A stretch of 64,000 nt of DNA from Sipunculus nudus (GCA_026874595.1 CM049317.1:42184401-42248400), one strand, 5' to 3'; shown: positions 22,420-35,345, counted from the stretch's first letter. Numbers and translations are program-made. The notes: generated by a model from the letters alone, not told the origin.

Positions 22420-23709
22420 ACAAGGGACCCATGGGACACTGTGCTCAGCTGAAGTTGACCTTGAAGGTAAAAATCTAAAATAATATCAAATGGAGATAAA
22501 GTCTAAAAGGAAAAGGTAATATATGCAATGGCTGGTTGACATGACTGGTTTGTATTGATGAGTAAGAAATTGTTGCAAATAATATTTTGTGGCGCAACCA
22601 TGCATTTCCTAATGTTAAAATTGAAGCATGTAAGCAGTTTGTGACCATAAGATGTATAGTAATACCATGATCATTGGTTGGCTTTTTGATAAACTGTTGA
22701 CAGTTCAGTAGTTTACACATTTGTTTAATTGGACCTATATTTTTTAATATATATATCATTAAATATGGTTTTTTTTATATTATAAAATGTATTCAGTTTA
22801 AATATAACTAATGTCCCCAGTCCACAGATGCAAGGACATGGTGGTGGTGGTGTGTGTGTGGGGGGGGGGGGATAACAGGTGAAATGATGGGATTAAAATT
22901 TAACACATGCAATATTACAGACTTAAATTTAAAATTTCAGACTTCAATAGCATAAATCCATACACATACAGCATATGAAAGTTATTTCAACAGTGCTAAT
23001 AGGAAAAATTTCATAATTAATATATATTAAATGAAAACGGAGAGATGATGGACAGACAGAGCTGATCACTTTATGTTCCATTCTCCTGAGGAAATAATAT
23101 ATTTCAATCAGATCTTAATTTTTTTTAATCCAATTATTTTTAAAATAAATTTTACACATTTGCAATAAAAACTAATGTCCCTGTGCACATGTGCATGCAC
23201 AGGTGCAAAGGAATCAATGGGGGGGGGGGGGGATGGTTGGTTTAACAACACTTCTGCATATACATACAGGGCAAACAAAGCCTGATCTCAAATTCTGCTA
23301 AGGCAGGAAATTAATGAACAAATGTTTATAATAGATCCTCATTTTTTTATCACATCATTTTTTTAAGTTTATATTTATATAAATTTCCAATATAATTTAT
23401 ATTTCTGTATAAAAGTTGATTCATAATTCCAAATTGCATCAACATAAATCTCAACCAGATAACACCACATCATGCATACAAATGTATATTTATTTTTACC
23501 ACAAAAATATATCTTTTAAATTTGCAAAACAATAAATATGCTACATTAACACAACATTGGCATCTTCTGGATTACTCCTTGAATTACTTTTCCAGAAAAG
23601 TTTTGTATACTGGGGTGGAAAGAGCAATAAAGGACAACCGGATGGACAGCTGGACGGATGAAAGGACCATCACTATAGCTCAGACGAAATACAGTCAGCT
23701 GAGCTTAAA
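22420..23709 (+). mobile_element. family B element, complete, 1.29 kb
   Basis: It starts with a variant left end ACAAGGGACCCATGGGACAC and CTCAGCTGAAG. It ends with TAGCTCAGACGAAATACAGT then CAGCTGAGCTT at 23709. The interior matches 41445-42200 ('aaaatctaaaat', 'gttgacatgact', 'taagaaattgttgcaaa'). G-runs lie at 22859-22871 and 23220-23232. The junction at 22419/22420 is head-to-tail with the preceding B copy. Confidence 0.75.
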
Positions 23710-24665
23710 GTTTCTTGGACTGATAGTTCTAGCACTGAAAGGTACTACATAAATGAAGTAAATGTCTTTCCTGCCAGTTTAACTATGTACATCATGTCCC
23801 CTCCTACAAGTTCTACAAACCAAGCAATATTGACCTAATTTTTTAACATGTACACAGAAAAACATATTGTACATGCAATTTATGTATGATGTAACAAAAG
23901 CATCGCAAACATGCATAATATACCTGTCTTATATCTCGTGACCTCTGAACTCATTAAATATGGGTGAATTTTGCTGAGAATTAAGTTCAGGCAAAAAACT
24001 TTTGATTAGTATTTATACTGAAATTCATGTATGTCCATAAGAATTTTGTTAAGTCATCATGGCACCACCAAAGTTTGGTGACCACTGACTTCATTAAATA
24101 TGCGTGGGTTTTGCTGGGAATTGAACTTAGGCAAGATATTATATTGGTTTATATTTTGTTTGAGTTTCATAAAAATCCATCACATTCCTGATAAGTTATT
24201 GCAGCGAAGTAGACTTGTGACATCTGACCTCAATAAATATGCATGGATTTTGCCTACAATTGAACTTAATGAGATAATCTATTGGAAAGTAGTTATGGTG
24301 AGTTTCATGAAAATCCATCAAAGCTCTGGTAAGGTAGTATGGCACATTAAAAGTTAAGGGACTGACGGATGGACAGTGGGTATATCATAATACGTCCCAT
24401 CATAGATGGGCATATCAAAATCAATAATTTTAATATTAAGCCAACTTGTATGGTAACTATAGGGTTTAAATGGAAAACAAAAGTTTTTGATTAATTTCTT
24501 AAAGGAATGAGGTTACCCTGGCCTAGTCTTAGGAATGGTAACAGTCTTTGCAACTAATTATATGCAAAATTTCAGGTCTGAAACTATGATGGTTTTTTTT
24601 TGTGCTCTGTTCACAGATACCAAGACACTATAGCTCAGATGACTTACATGGATCTGAGCTAAAAA
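23710..24665 (+). mobile_element. family B right part with three ~140-bp core units
   Basis: Core units begin near 23946, 24087 and 24224 (each 'aactcattaaatatg'-like followed by 'ttttgct..aattgaac'). The copy ends with TATAGCTCAGATGACTTACA then TGGATCTGAGCTAAAAA at 24665, a B right end whose right hairpin arm is altered. Confidence 0.62.
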
Positions 24666-24719
24666 TATTATCCTCCAGTTTGGAATGCTCTGGTTCCTGG
24701 TGTATAACACAGAAGGGTA

Positions 24720-26060
24720 TCAAGGAACAGTCTGCATGGTATCTGGGAGCATTCTGCATGGTATCTGGGAGCATTCTGAATGGTATCTGGGAGCATTCTG
24801 TATTCTATATTGGAACAATTTATATGATATCTGGGAGCATTCTGAATGGTATATATCTGGGAGCATTCTGAATGGTATCTGGGAGCATTCTGTATTCTAT
24901 ATTGGAACAATTTATATGATATCTGGGAGCATTCTGAATGGTATCTGGGAGCATTCTGAATGGTATTGTGGCGCATTCTGTATTCTATATTGGAACAATT
25001 TATATGATATCTGGGAGCATTCTGAATGGTATCTGAGAGCATTCTGAATGGTATCGTGGAGCATTCTGTATTCTATATTGGAACAATTTATATGATATCT
25101 GGGAGCATTCTGAATGGTATCTGGGAGCATTCTGAATAGTATCATGGAGCATTCTGTATTCTATATTGGAACAATTTATATGATATCTGGGAGCATTCTG
25201 AATGGTATCGTGGAGCATTCTGTATTCTATATTGGAACAATTAATATGATATCTGGGAGCATTCTGAATGGTATCTGGGAGCATTCTGAATGGTATTGTG
25301 GAGCATTCTGAATTCTATATTGGAACAATTTATATGATATCTGGGAGCATTCTGAATGGTATCTGGGAGCATTCTGAATGGTATCGTGGAGCATTCTGTA
25401 TTCTATATTGGAACAATTTATATGATATCTGGGAGCATTCTAAATGGTATATACCTGGGAGCATTCTGAATGGTATCGTGGAGCATTCTGTATTCTATAT
25501 TGGAACAATTTATATGATATCTGGGAGCATTCTGAATGGTATCTGGGAGCATTCTGAATGGTATCGTGGAGCATTCTGTATTCTATATTGGAACAATTTA
25601 TATGATATCTGGGAGCATTCTGAATGTATCTGGGAGCATTCTGAATGGTATCGTGGAGCATTCCGTATTCTATATTGGAACAATTTATATGATATTTGGG
25701 AGCATTCTGAATGGTATATATCTGGGAGCATTCTGAATGGTATCGTGGAGCATTCTGTATTCTATATTGGAACAATTTATATGATATCTGGGAGCATTAT
25801 GAATGGTATCTTGAAACATTCTGAATGGTATCTTGGAGCATTCTGTATTCTATATGGGAACAATTTATATGATATCTGAGAGCATTCTGAATCGGATCTT
25901 GGAGCATTCTGAAAGGTATCTTGGAGCATTCTGTATTCTATATGGGAACAATTTATATGATATCTGGGAGTATTCTGAATGGTATCTTGGAGCATTCTGT
26001 AAAGTATATAGTTGCATTCTGTCTGCTATCCAGATACATTCTGTATTATCTAGGAACATT
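24720..26060 (+). repeat. 22-bp minisatellite with 88-bp higher-order unit
   Basis: The basic unit is GGTATCTGGGAGCATTCTGAAT (22 bp) and diverged units follow in fixed order. The marker TATTCTATATTGGAACAA recurs at 24801, 24893, 24981, 25069, 25157, 25223, 25311, 25399, 25491, 25579, 25666 and onward. Spacings are mostly 88 bp, with 92, 66 and 87 as exceptions. Long forward and reverse frames across it are products of the repeat. It lies 200 bp downstream, in the gene's direction, of the C1 exon's donor. Confidence 0.95.
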
Positions 26061-26262
26061 ATATCCTGGACCCTGAAATTACCTATGCTGGGACCTTTAT
26101 TAGACCACCACACTTTAGCTGGTGCCATTTTAACCTGATGAAGAGCATGTGTCCACATACCATGAAAAGAAAATGTACCACAACAGCAGTAAAAGTTTTG
26201 TCAGCATTGTCATAAAAAGCTTTATACCAATATCATTATATATTTCCATAAGAGACTCTAAC
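26061..26262. other. intron next to the C1 exon, nothing recognised
   Basis: About 200 bp between the minisatellite and the donor of exon 26263-26347. Confidence 0.5.
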
Positions 26263-26347
26263 CTTGACATTTGACCCCCTGAGCTATAAGTCCCCACAGG
26301 AAGTTGGCACAGAAATCACACCAGTGTGGACCTCGGAATGTTGTTCC
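26263..26347 (-). CDS. CHN: chimaerin exon: first half of C1 domain
   Basis: An 85-bp exon. The acceptor TTACAG has its complement at 26348-26353 and the donor GTTAGAG has its complement just below 26263. In phase 0 it encodes [19 protein letters not shown] then LIAQGVKCQ plus one base that joins exon 3112-3285 to make Asp. With its neighbours it gives a complete H-X12-C-X2-C-X13-C-X2-C-X4-H-X2-C-X7-C zinc site. The RGPHWC and AQGVKC stretches, including the Gln of the QG motif, are typical of C1 domains that bind diacylglycerol and phorbol esters. It lies between introns of 35.3 kb and 23.0 kb. Confidence 0.97.
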
Positions 26348-26403
26348 CTGTAAGTCACATTAAGAATAAAAATATTACACCATATCGTACAGATTTAATA
26401 AAA

Positions 26404-27196
26404 ACAAGGGACCCATGGGTCAAGGCGCTCATCTGATCGTGATTTGACTATAAATGTATCACCATTGTGCTTTTTAGATTTTGATGCGATAAAGATTATA
26501 AATCTCATGGAAATGTTTGGCTATTTTAAAGGAATATAATGTAATAGGTGAGTAAATAATACATGAAAAACTATTTTAAAGCTATTTTAAAGGAATATAA
26601 TGTAATATGTGAGTAAATAATACATGAAAAACCTGACTGATGGATTAATATGGAGTAAAATATAGTGGTTTATTTTTTATTTATTTAGGAGGGGTTGAAA
26701 AAAGCAATTTATTTGAACAAATATAAATGCAATGACAGTATACTAAGCAGTGGTAAAATGATGATAAGGCTGTAGTGTATTTAAAAATTTCAATTTGACA
26801 GATATAATGTTATGATTAACTATGCTGATGAGGGGATTTATGAATTTTTGACTGTATGATATGATATCTCTTTGGTCTTGACAAGGTACATTATTTTGAT
26901 GCACACCACATCTACATATTACACAATATTAACATAATTTCTGACCCAGACACTCAGAGGCAGTAGGTCAGAAGTGAAAGTGTTAAGTAACAGCCTAGCA
27001 CACTGCATTTACACTGACTTGATGTAAACAATCAAGACATGGTGCTTGAAAACTTGAATGAAATATACAGTTTTTGATCAATTGGTTTCAAATTTCAGAT
27101 TTTAACAGATGAAATGCTTATGTGTAAATGCTGTGAAAATTAAATCCACGGCACTAACAGGACAAATTTGAATATTTTTTTTTAATTGTATCAGAA
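26404..27196 (+). mobile_element. family B element, left part, interrupted by a C element
   Basis: The left end is ACAAGGGACCCATGGGTCAA at 26404. The interior matches 51558-53345 ('gactataaatgtatcaccattgt', 'gtggtttatttttatttattt', 'tatgctgatgaggggatt'). It breaks at about 27196, where the C terminus ACAAGGCC begins, and resumes at 40988 with 'aaaagaaaagtattctc'. The uninterrupted counterpart of this junction is at 53340-53360. Confidence 0.78.
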
Positions 27197-27386
27197 ACAA
27201 GGCCTACAGGCCTAATGCAAACCTGTGCAATGAGATTACACCAGGTATAATGCTTCAAGGCTGGACCATTACTTTTCAAGAACATGTGTAACATGTATAT
27301 GAACAATGCAAGTACTAACAACTCAGAACAAGAAACAATTAAACAAACATCACTGCTGAAATTCTGGCATGGGTGCACACAACACA
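27197..27386 (+). mobile_element. family C element, left segment
   Basis: ACAAGGCCTACAGGCCTAAT then GCAAACCTGTGC: the C left hairpin (AGGCC-taca-GGCCT) and subterminal motif. It matches 59047-59250 down to 'gtgcacacaacacaa', where D is inserted. Confidence 0.8.
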
Positions 27387-28920
27387 ACTAGATGTGTCGG
27401 AACGACACAAATGCCCCCACCTGGGGCAAATTAGAAACATTTGTTAAATTTTGTAAAATTTTTTAAGTTCAGGAGGTGTTGTATGGTCAAAAGTAGGTCA
27501 ACAAGGGCAAAATGCAACTCGATCTGTAACGGGTCATTATCAAGCAACACACCAAAAATCAGGCCAGTATCTGCAGGCATTGTGAAAAAGGTCCATATGC
27601 ATGTGCATTTTTCATAAAAATTCTGTCTTTCATGAAATTTTCTATGTTCAGGATCTGTCATATGGTCAAAAATAGGTTAACTGGGACGAAACGCGAACTG
27701 GATCTGTAAGTGGTCATTATGCGCCCACAGACCAAACATTAGGCCAGTATCTGTAAGCATTGCATTGCGAAACTAGAATATTAGCAAAAGCTGATAATCA
27801 GTTATAAATTTAAATTGGAGAGGTATGTACCATGTTTCATAACAATTCACCAAATGCTTCCTGAGAAATAAGCTCCTAAGTTTTTTTCTATACCAAGCTC
27901 TGTGACCTTGAAAAGTAGGTCAAGACCACCCATCTTTGAACTTGACCAAGATTTTGTTAATATAATGCAATAGCACTGAAGTAATGAAGTTCCTGTGTTG
28001 AATACCTTTGGAGATATCCTGCACAAAAGGCCAAAATTGAAAAATCTGATAAAATTTCATAAAAAATCAGAAATTGCAGGTGGCGCCACCAAAATTGTGT
28101 AGCACGTACAGACCATCAGTCCCAATGATCATAGTAAGTTTTGTGAAAATCCACACAATGCTTCCTGAGATATAAGCTTCTGAGTGTTTTTCTATAATCA
28201 GCTCTAAAATGTAGAAAAATGGGTCAAGGTCACCCATCTTCCAACTTAATCTCGATTTTATTGATATACATCTTCACTGATGAAATAAAATTTCAATAGT
28301 GAATCCTTTTATAGATATCCCGCTCACAAGGTAAAAGTTAACAGACGCAGAACGGACAGACGGACGGACACCGGACAGACAGATGGACGGACGAATAGAC
28401 GAATAGCTTGGGTGACGACAATAGCCCATCAGCCTATGAGCTGAGGGCTAAAACCGGCTGTACATGTACATTTGTCATAAAAATTTCTATTTTTCATGAA
28501 ATTTTCTATGTTTAGGAGCCGTAAAAAAATCGAAAGTAGGTCAACCAGGACGAAACGTGAACTCGATCTGTAACTGGTCATTATCTGCCCATACACCAAA
28601 AATTAGGCCAATATCTGCAGGCATTGCGAACAAAAGTCTGTACATGTGTATTTGTCATGAAAATATCTATTTTTCATGAAATTTTCTAAGTTTAGGAGCC
28701 GTAAAACGGTAAAAAGTAGGTCAACCGGGAGGAAACTCGAACTCATTCTGTAACTGGTCACTATCTGCCCACACACCAAAAATCAGGCCAATATCTGCAG
28801 GCATTGCGAAAAAAAGTCCGTACAACTGTTTGATTTTGGAATGACAGAATGACAGAAGGACAGAATGACGGACATGGGTAAAACTATATGCCCTGGCCAC
28901 TTTGTGGCGGGGGCATAAAA
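27387..28920 (+). mobile_element. family D element
   Basis: The left end is ACTAGATGTGTCGGAACGAC followed by ACAAATGCCCCCACC. It contains the hairpin GTGTCG-gaa-CGACAC and the subterminal ATGCCCCCACC. The right end is TATGCCCTGGCCAC-ttt-GTGGCGGGGGCATA then AAA, a near-perfect hairpin carrying the inverted motif. Core units of about 200 bp repeat 'aggccagtatctgcaggcattg' and 'ttcatgaaattttct', and ACGG-like repeats precede the right end. An F element is nested at 27772-28453. Confidence 0.78.
27772..28453 (+). mobile_element. family F element nested in D
   Basis: It begins ACTAGAATATTAGCAAAAGC and ends TAGCCCATCAGCC..CTGAGGGCTAAAA, with the stem TAGCCC/GGGCTA. ACGG repeats lie at about 28355-28400. 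Flanking D core reads through ('gcattgcgaa' left, 'gctgtacatgtac' right), so the insertion lacks an obvious duplication. The core includes GGTGGCGCCACC at 28080. The left subterminal motif is degenerate, so the family definition is less secure than A-E. Confidence 0.65.
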
Positions 28921-30384
28921 AAGAGAATACGGGTTGTCAACTAGCGACTACGTGTATCCACTAAAATCAGAGTGGGACAGGTGAAGTGAGGCATGGATTG
29001 AGTGGCAAGGGGAAACAGAGTGAGGTGTGTTGCATAATAGCCTGGACGTCTGCAGCCAAAATGTGTATGTAGGTTGAGCCACCTACCACAAAATCCAGAA
29101 AGCTGTCCAAGTTGTATACATATGCAAAATTTTAGGCAGATAAGTCAAACCACTACTTGTATATGAGTGATTTTATCCCACAGCAGACAAACAGATGGAT
29201 GCTGTGCAAAAATGGTGGCAGGTGGCGCCACCAATTTTGTGTATGATTAAGAGCTATGTGAGATCTATACACTTGCAAAATTTCAGGGGGATATGTCAAA
29301 CCAGTCCTGAGATATAAGCATGAATGTCTGCAGCGCATACATAAATGTAGTTGGCGCCACCTGCCAATCAAGAAAGCTATCCAAGATGTATAAACATGAA
29401 AAATTTTAGGCAGATAAGTCAAACCACTACTGAGTTATGAGTGATTTTAGCCCATGGCAGACAAACAGACGGATGCTGTGCAAAAATGATGGCAGGTGGC
29501 GCCACCAATTTTGTGTATGATAAAGACCTATGTGAGATCTATAAATTTGCAAAATTTCAGGGGGATATGTCAAACCAGTCCTGAGATTTAAGCCTGAATG
29601 TCTGCAGCGTATACATAAATGTAGGTGGCGCCACCTGCCACAAAATCGAGAAAGCTATCCAAGATGTATAAACCTGCAAATTTTATGCAGATGTATCAAA
29701 CCACTGCCAAGATATGAGTGATTTTATCCCATGGCAAACAAACAGACGGACATGCTGTAAAAATGGTTGCAGGTTGCACCACCAGTTTTGCATATGATAA
29801 AGAGCTATGTGAGATCTATTAACATGCAAAATTTTTGCCTAATCGATCAAATAGTTCCTGAGATATGAGCTTAGATGTCTGCAGTGTAAATGTGAATGTA
29901 GAGGCCCCACCTGCCACAAAATCGTGTAAGCTATCCAAGATGTATAAACATGAAAAATTTCAGGTGGATAAGTCAAACCACTGCTGAGATATGAGTGATT
30001 TTATCCCAAGGCAGATGAACAGATGGATGCTGTGCAAAAATGGTTGCAGGTGGCGCCACCATTTTTAGTGTATGTTATAAAGCTATCCAAGGGCTACATT
30101 TGTGCAAAATTTTTAGCCTGATCGGTCAAACAGTTCCTGTGATATGTGGGTTTATGTGTGGAAACAGAGGCACAAATGGACGCTGGGCAGAGAGGAAAGG
30201 TCAGAGGTCAACCAAAAATGAGGGGGCAGCAGTTCACATGTGACCCGATCATAATTCTGAATTTAAAAAAATTCTGCCAAGAGGTTACGGAGGAGTTCTC
30301 TGGAAACCTATGCGACGGTGGAGGTCGCCGAGGCAGCTGACTGAAAACATAGTATCCGCTAAACTCTGTATTGGCAGATACAAT
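28921..30384 (+). mobile_element. family A element
   Basis: The left end is degenerate (AGAGAATACGGGTTGTCAAC, TAGCGACTACGTGTATCC) and directly follows the D right end. Core units of about 165 bp are bounded by GGTGGCGCCACC (29222, 29497, 29624, 30049). The right end is GTATCCGCTAAACTCTG..GGCAGATACAAT at 30384. The frame 30040-30243 recurs in other A copies as part of the conserved right-hand module and is not a gene. Confidence 0.82.
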
Positions 30385-31224
30385 GATTGTATGAATGATA
30401 TGATATATCAGAATGATATGTCAAACTCCTCCAGTGAAATAAGCAGGGACATACACAGTGCAAAAATTATTGTAGGTGGCGCCACCAGTCTTGTACACTA
30501 TAAAGCTACCCAATATGTATAAACATGCCCAATTTTAGGCTGATGTATCAAATTCCTCTGTAGAAATAAGCAGGTGCGTACCCAGCAAAAGTAAATGTAG
30601 ACGGCACCACCTGTCTTGTAAATGAGAATACCATCAAAGATGCACAGACAGGTCAAGATATCAGGCCAATACATCAAACTTCCCTTGAGTTTGATGCAAT
30701 GGGCTGACCAGGCTTAGGAGAGTAAGGCAGTTGCCCCCGAGTGAAGTGTGACAAATTGCTGCCTCAAGCTACTGCACTGAGTGAACTCTTGACCTGAACC
30801 TGGCTAGACTGAGTGACTTTGGCCTGTACCTACCTGCACTGAGTGAACTCTTGACCTGTTGCATAATCTGACACAGTTGGCAGTCTGCCAAAGCTATAAA
30901 TAGATCCAGGCTGAACTTTGGTGCCAAATCTGATGCAGTAAGCAGTCTGCCAAAGCTATAAATAGAATGCAGCAACTGCACTGAGTGAACTCTTGACTTA
31001 TACCTGGCTGCACTTCTTCCAGTCCTGGCACTGTGCCAAAACTTTATAGAGCTGACATCATCTTGGCTAATGGCAACATCAAGGCATCTGCCAATGGTAA
31101 ACCAAGTGCTGCCATCTGTACACAAAAGTGGTCCCTACTTGTAATAACTTTGGAATTTATTTTCCCAATACAAAATGATTTTCAGCTGACTTTTTATAAG
31201 AAAGAAATCAGGAATATATGTAAA
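30385..31224 (+). mobile_element. family C element, middle segment
   Basis: It matches 59310-59990 of the intact C copy: 'gaaataagcagggacata', 'caatacatcaaacttccctt', 'gggctgaccaggctta', and the repeats 'gagtgaactcttgacct' and 'gcagtctgccaaagctataaatag'. The last 200 bp (31000-31224) are not in that copy, which may carry a deletion. Confidence 0.65.
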
Positions 31225-32759
31225 ACTAGACATTTCTTGGCACCGCAGGTGCCAGAGTATCCCCAGACATAGTACGGCCCCCCTCCTTTAAGAATAGGCC
31301 CCCATTTTTAGCAGCATATACTGACACTTGACAAGCAATTATTGTTTCTTCCATCTATCAATCCACAACCTTTTTGAAGATGTTGGTCTTGTGACCTTGA
31401 ACTTTTGGCACATCACAAGGCTATCCAAGATCTTCTGTCACCTTGATTTTGGGACAAATCCATGCAAATGATCTTGAGATATTCACTCTCTTAGCCTCCT
31501 GTGACCTTGACCTTTGACCTCATGACCCCAAAATCAATTCAGGTCTTGCTTTTCCAATGGGACATATACAAGTCAAGTTTGAAATCCATACATCAATAAA
31601 AGCAGGAATTATCATCCAGAAACTATTTTTTGGACAGATGGCTCCTGTGACCTTCACCTTTGACCTTGTGACCTCAAAATTGATAGGGGTCTTCCACTCT
31701 TGGCAGGTGAACTATATGTGCAAGATGAAAGATCTGAGATGAATTGTTTGGCTGAAAATACATCCACAATCTTTTTAAAGATGTGTCCTGTAACCCTTAC
31801 CTTTGACCTCATGACCCCAAAATCAATTCGGGCCTTGCTTTTCCAATGGGTCATATACAAGTCAAGTTTAAAATCCATACATCAATAAAAGCAGGAATTA
31901 TCATCCAGAAACTAATTTTTGACAGATAGCTCCTGTGGCCTTGACCTTTGACCTTGTGACCCCAAAATTGATATGGATCATCCACTATTGGCAAGTGAGG
32001 TATATATTCAAGATGGAAGACCTGGGATGAATGTTTGGCTTAAAATGCATCCACAGTATCTTTTAAGATGCCAGTCCAGTGACCTTGACCTTTGACCTCA
32101 TGACCCTAGAACCTATACGGTTCTTACTTTAGTGGTGGGCCATACATAAGTCACGTTTGAAATCCATATGGCTATCAACACTGGAGATATCACAAGAGGT
32201 GTGTGATTTTCACAAAATATGGACACATTAAAGGTCAAGGCCACTCTCATGGTAAAGGTCATGACCCAAATGTAAACAGACCTCATCCCATATCCCATCT
32301 CTCTACATGGGCATAATATGAAAGAAATCTGTCCATTAGTTTTTGACTTATAATGCTTACAGTACTGTCAAGTGGCAATTATGGGGGTATTAAAAGGCGT
32401 AAAAACAAGAAAAGGATAATAGGTGGTGCCACCAGTTTCCAGTATATCACAAGGCTATCCAAGATCTTCAGTCACCTTGATTTTTGGACCAGTCCATGCA
32501 AGCTGACTTGAGATATTTAAGAATTTGTGTTATTTTCAGCAAAAATGGACCTATTCAAGGTCAAGGTCACTCTCCTAACATTGGTCATGACCCCATTTTA
32601 AATAGGCTTCGTCCCCTGACCTATATCTATACAAATGTATAGTTTGAAAAAGATCAGTGAAATATGTTTTGAGTTATCCCGCTCACAAGGTTTTTCTGCG
32701 GCGGTGGCAGCGGGATCATCGTGAAACCATAGTATCCCGACTTCGTCTGGGGATACAAT
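31225..32759 (+). mobile_element. family E element
   Basis: The left end is ACTAGACATTTCTTGGCACC with the hairpin GGCACC-gca-GGTGCC, then GTATCCCCAGAC. The right end is TATCCCGACTTCGTCTGGGG then ATACAAT, with GTCTGGGGATAC as the exact inverse of the subterminal motif. Core units of about 300 bp contain 'gaccttgacctttgacc' and 'caaggctatccaagatctt'. It lies inside the interrupted C element. Confidence 0.8.
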
Positions 32760-32827
32760 TATTACAGATGCATACTGAATGCAAAATTAAAATACAGATA
32801 TATATCTCATTGATGGCAAATTCCTGA
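32760..32827 (+). mobile_element. probable remnant of the host C element
   Basis: 68 bp between E and A copies. It has no counterpart in the shorter intact C copy and is assigned to C by position only. Confidence 0.4.
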
Positions 32828-33995
32828 ACTAGAATTCAGGTAGTCTACAAGCGACTATGCGTATCTGCCAAAATCAGAGTGGAACAGGTGAAGTGAGGCA
32901 TGGATTGAGTGGCAAGGGGAAATAGAGTGAGGTGTGTTGCATATTAGCATGGATGTCTGCAGCCTAAATGTGTATGTAGGTTGCGCCACCTACCACAAAT
33001 CCAGAAAGCTGTCCAAGTTGTATATATATGCAAAATTTCAGGCGGAAAAGTCAAACCACTACATGTATATGAGTGATTTCAGCCCATGGCAGACAAACAG
33101 ACAGACGCCGTGCAAAAATGGTTGCAGGTGCGCCTCCAGTTTGTGTATGATAAAGACCTATGTGAGATCTATACACATGCAAAATTTTGGCCCAATCGGT
33201 CAAATGGTTCCCGAGATATGAGCTTGGATGTCTGCAGCGTAAACTAGAATGTAGGTGGCGCCACCTGTCATAGAATCAAGTAAGCTGTCCAGGATGTATA
33301 AAACTGCAAAAATTTAGGCAGATATGTCAAACAACTGCCGAGATATGAGTGATATTATCCCACGGCAAACAAACAGATGGATGCTGTGCAAAAATGGTTG
33401 CAGATGGGGCCACCAGTTTTGCGTATGATAAAGAGGTATGTGAGATCTATAGACAAGCAAAATTTTGGCCCAATCAGTCAAACAGTTCCCGAGATATGAG
33501 CTTGGATGTCTGCAGCCTGAACATGAATGTAGGTGGCGCCACTTGTCATAAAATCAAGAAAGCTATCCAGAATGTATACGCATGCCGAATTTCAGGTGGA
33601 TAAGTCCAACCAATGCATAGAAATTAGTAATTTTATCCCAAGGCAGATGAACAGATAGACACTGTGCAAACATGATTGCAGGTGGCACCACCAATTTATG
33701 TGTATGTTATAAAGCTATCCAAGGGCTACATTTGTACAATTTTTTTTCCTGATGGGTCAAACGGTTCCCGAGATATTTGGGTTTATGTGTGGAAACAAAC
33801 CAACAAATGGATGCTGGGCAGAGAGGAAAGGTCAGAGGTCAAAACAAAATCGGGGCGCAGCAGTTCACATGTGACCCGAACATAATCCAGGGTTTTTGTA
33901 AAATTCAGCCCAGCAGTTACGGAGGAGTATGGACACCTACGGTGGCAGGGGGCTGAAAACATGTTATCCGCAAAACTCTGTTTTGGCGGATACAA
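32828..33995 (+). mobile_element. family A element, complete, 1.17 kb
   Basis: It starts ACTAGAATTCAGGTAGTCTA, with a hairpin carrying one substitution and CGTATCTGCCAAAATCAGAG. It ends TATCCGCAAAACTCTG..GGCGGATACAAT at 33995. About six core half-units with GGTGGCGCCAC boundaries lie between. Size and order match the inverted copy at 19927-21095. Confidence 0.87.
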
Positions 33996-34852
33996 TTAAG
34001 TTGAGTAAGGGATACCAATAAACTATAATCCATGTAGAGTTGTCTTTATATAGCCACAGAGCTGAACATCCATGATTGTAACATTGCCTGGTATGGTGAA
34101 TCACTTACATCATAAATCTAATTTTCTTAAAAGCTTTTAAAAAAAAATTTCTTGTCAATATTAACAAAAGATAACCTAAATCTAAATGTCTAGTGGCATG
34201 ATATAAAAGATGCTGATAGACTGGTGCCAGGCTAGATGTAACAGCATCATCACACCGCTAACTTATATGGTAAATTGACTCAATTCAATCTCCATAATTC
34301 AGCCCAAAATCATTCATGTTGAACTATTAATGACAATTTTTATAAGAATTATTGTAGGGATTATTCTTGTAAAATATTTAACAAACTGGCTTCAGTGGCA
34401 TCAGTAGAAAAAAGTTTCGCAGGTTTGTAACTCATATAGGAAGATACAGCAAAGTGGCAAAGTTCAGCTTCCCGTAACTAAGCCAACAAGCACTGAACCA
34501 AAACCATTTGAACAAACTTGAATTATCAACATCTGAGGATAATTAATGTGTGAGATTTAAGAATTTGGCCCAATGGTTTTTGTTGAGAAGATCTTTGTAG
34601 CCACTGAGCTTAAATTGGCTGTTATGGCATATGACTAAATTCAGCTTCCCATAACTTAGCCAAAAATCACTGAACAGAGACCATTTGAACAAACTTCAAA
34701 AAGCACTACCCTAGGATCATTTCTGTGCGATATTAATCATTTTGGCCATATGGTTTCAGAGAAGAAGTTTTTTGTAGCCCTCAGTGTGATACAGGCACTA
34801 ATGACCCTGTACAAAAAAGGCCGATGCAGGTGGCGCTACCAATACCACAATT
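33996..34852 (+). mobile_element. family C element, fourth segment
   Basis: From about 34165 the match is to 60013-60680 of the intact C copy ('aaatctaaatgtctagtggcat', 'taatgtgagatttaagaatttggccca', 'catttgaacaaacttc'). It breaks at 34852 within 'accaataccacaatt' and resumes at 40547. Confidence 0.72.
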
Positions 34853-35345
34853 GACGTGACGGCATGGACGAGTTAGCTCCGCCCACCTTGGATACGGTTG
34901 CTAGGTAGGACATAAAACCAAAAAAGCGTGCTTCTTATACACGTGGAACCGGCACTTCAGCCGTATATCGCACCAGGCTTCAAACAGTATTAATTTTACC
35001 AAGAAAGCACCCTTAGGTTAAAAGTGTACATATGTAGGCTACAGAGATGTTTTAAATATAAAATTGAGAAGTTTGATGAATTTGCGCCCGTTTCTGCTCG
35101 GTGCGGCTGGTGTCAGAGAACGAATCAGCTGACCCCTCTCATCAGCCTTGACACCTCAGCGGTTGGTTAAAATTTACAACTTGTTCAAGTCTAGCAGAAC
35201 AAATTTGAAAAACAACAAAGTAACAGTTATTAAAATATTTGTCTATGACATAGGGTGCAGTTTCATCAAAAAATTAAAGATGACAACGTAAAAAGTGTTG
35301 CTTCCATACAAGTTAAAGCGACATATATGCTGTCATTGGATATAG

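Noticed and set aside
24602-26138. Several open frames of 60-203 codons on both strands
   Set aside because: They read the 22-bp minisatellite in different frames, with repeating peptides and no domain.
30040-30243. Recurring frame of about 67 residues, also at 50348-50551 and inverted at 20060-20263
   Set aside because: Recurrence follows from the conserved right module of family A. Frames differ in integrity between copies, and no domain or codon-level conservation is evident.
31500-32600. Clustered TGACCT/AAGGTCA-like sequences resembling nuclear-receptor half-sites
   Set aside because: They are part of the repeated E core (gaccttgacctttgacc) and recur in every unit. Sequence alone gives no reason to call them regulatory.
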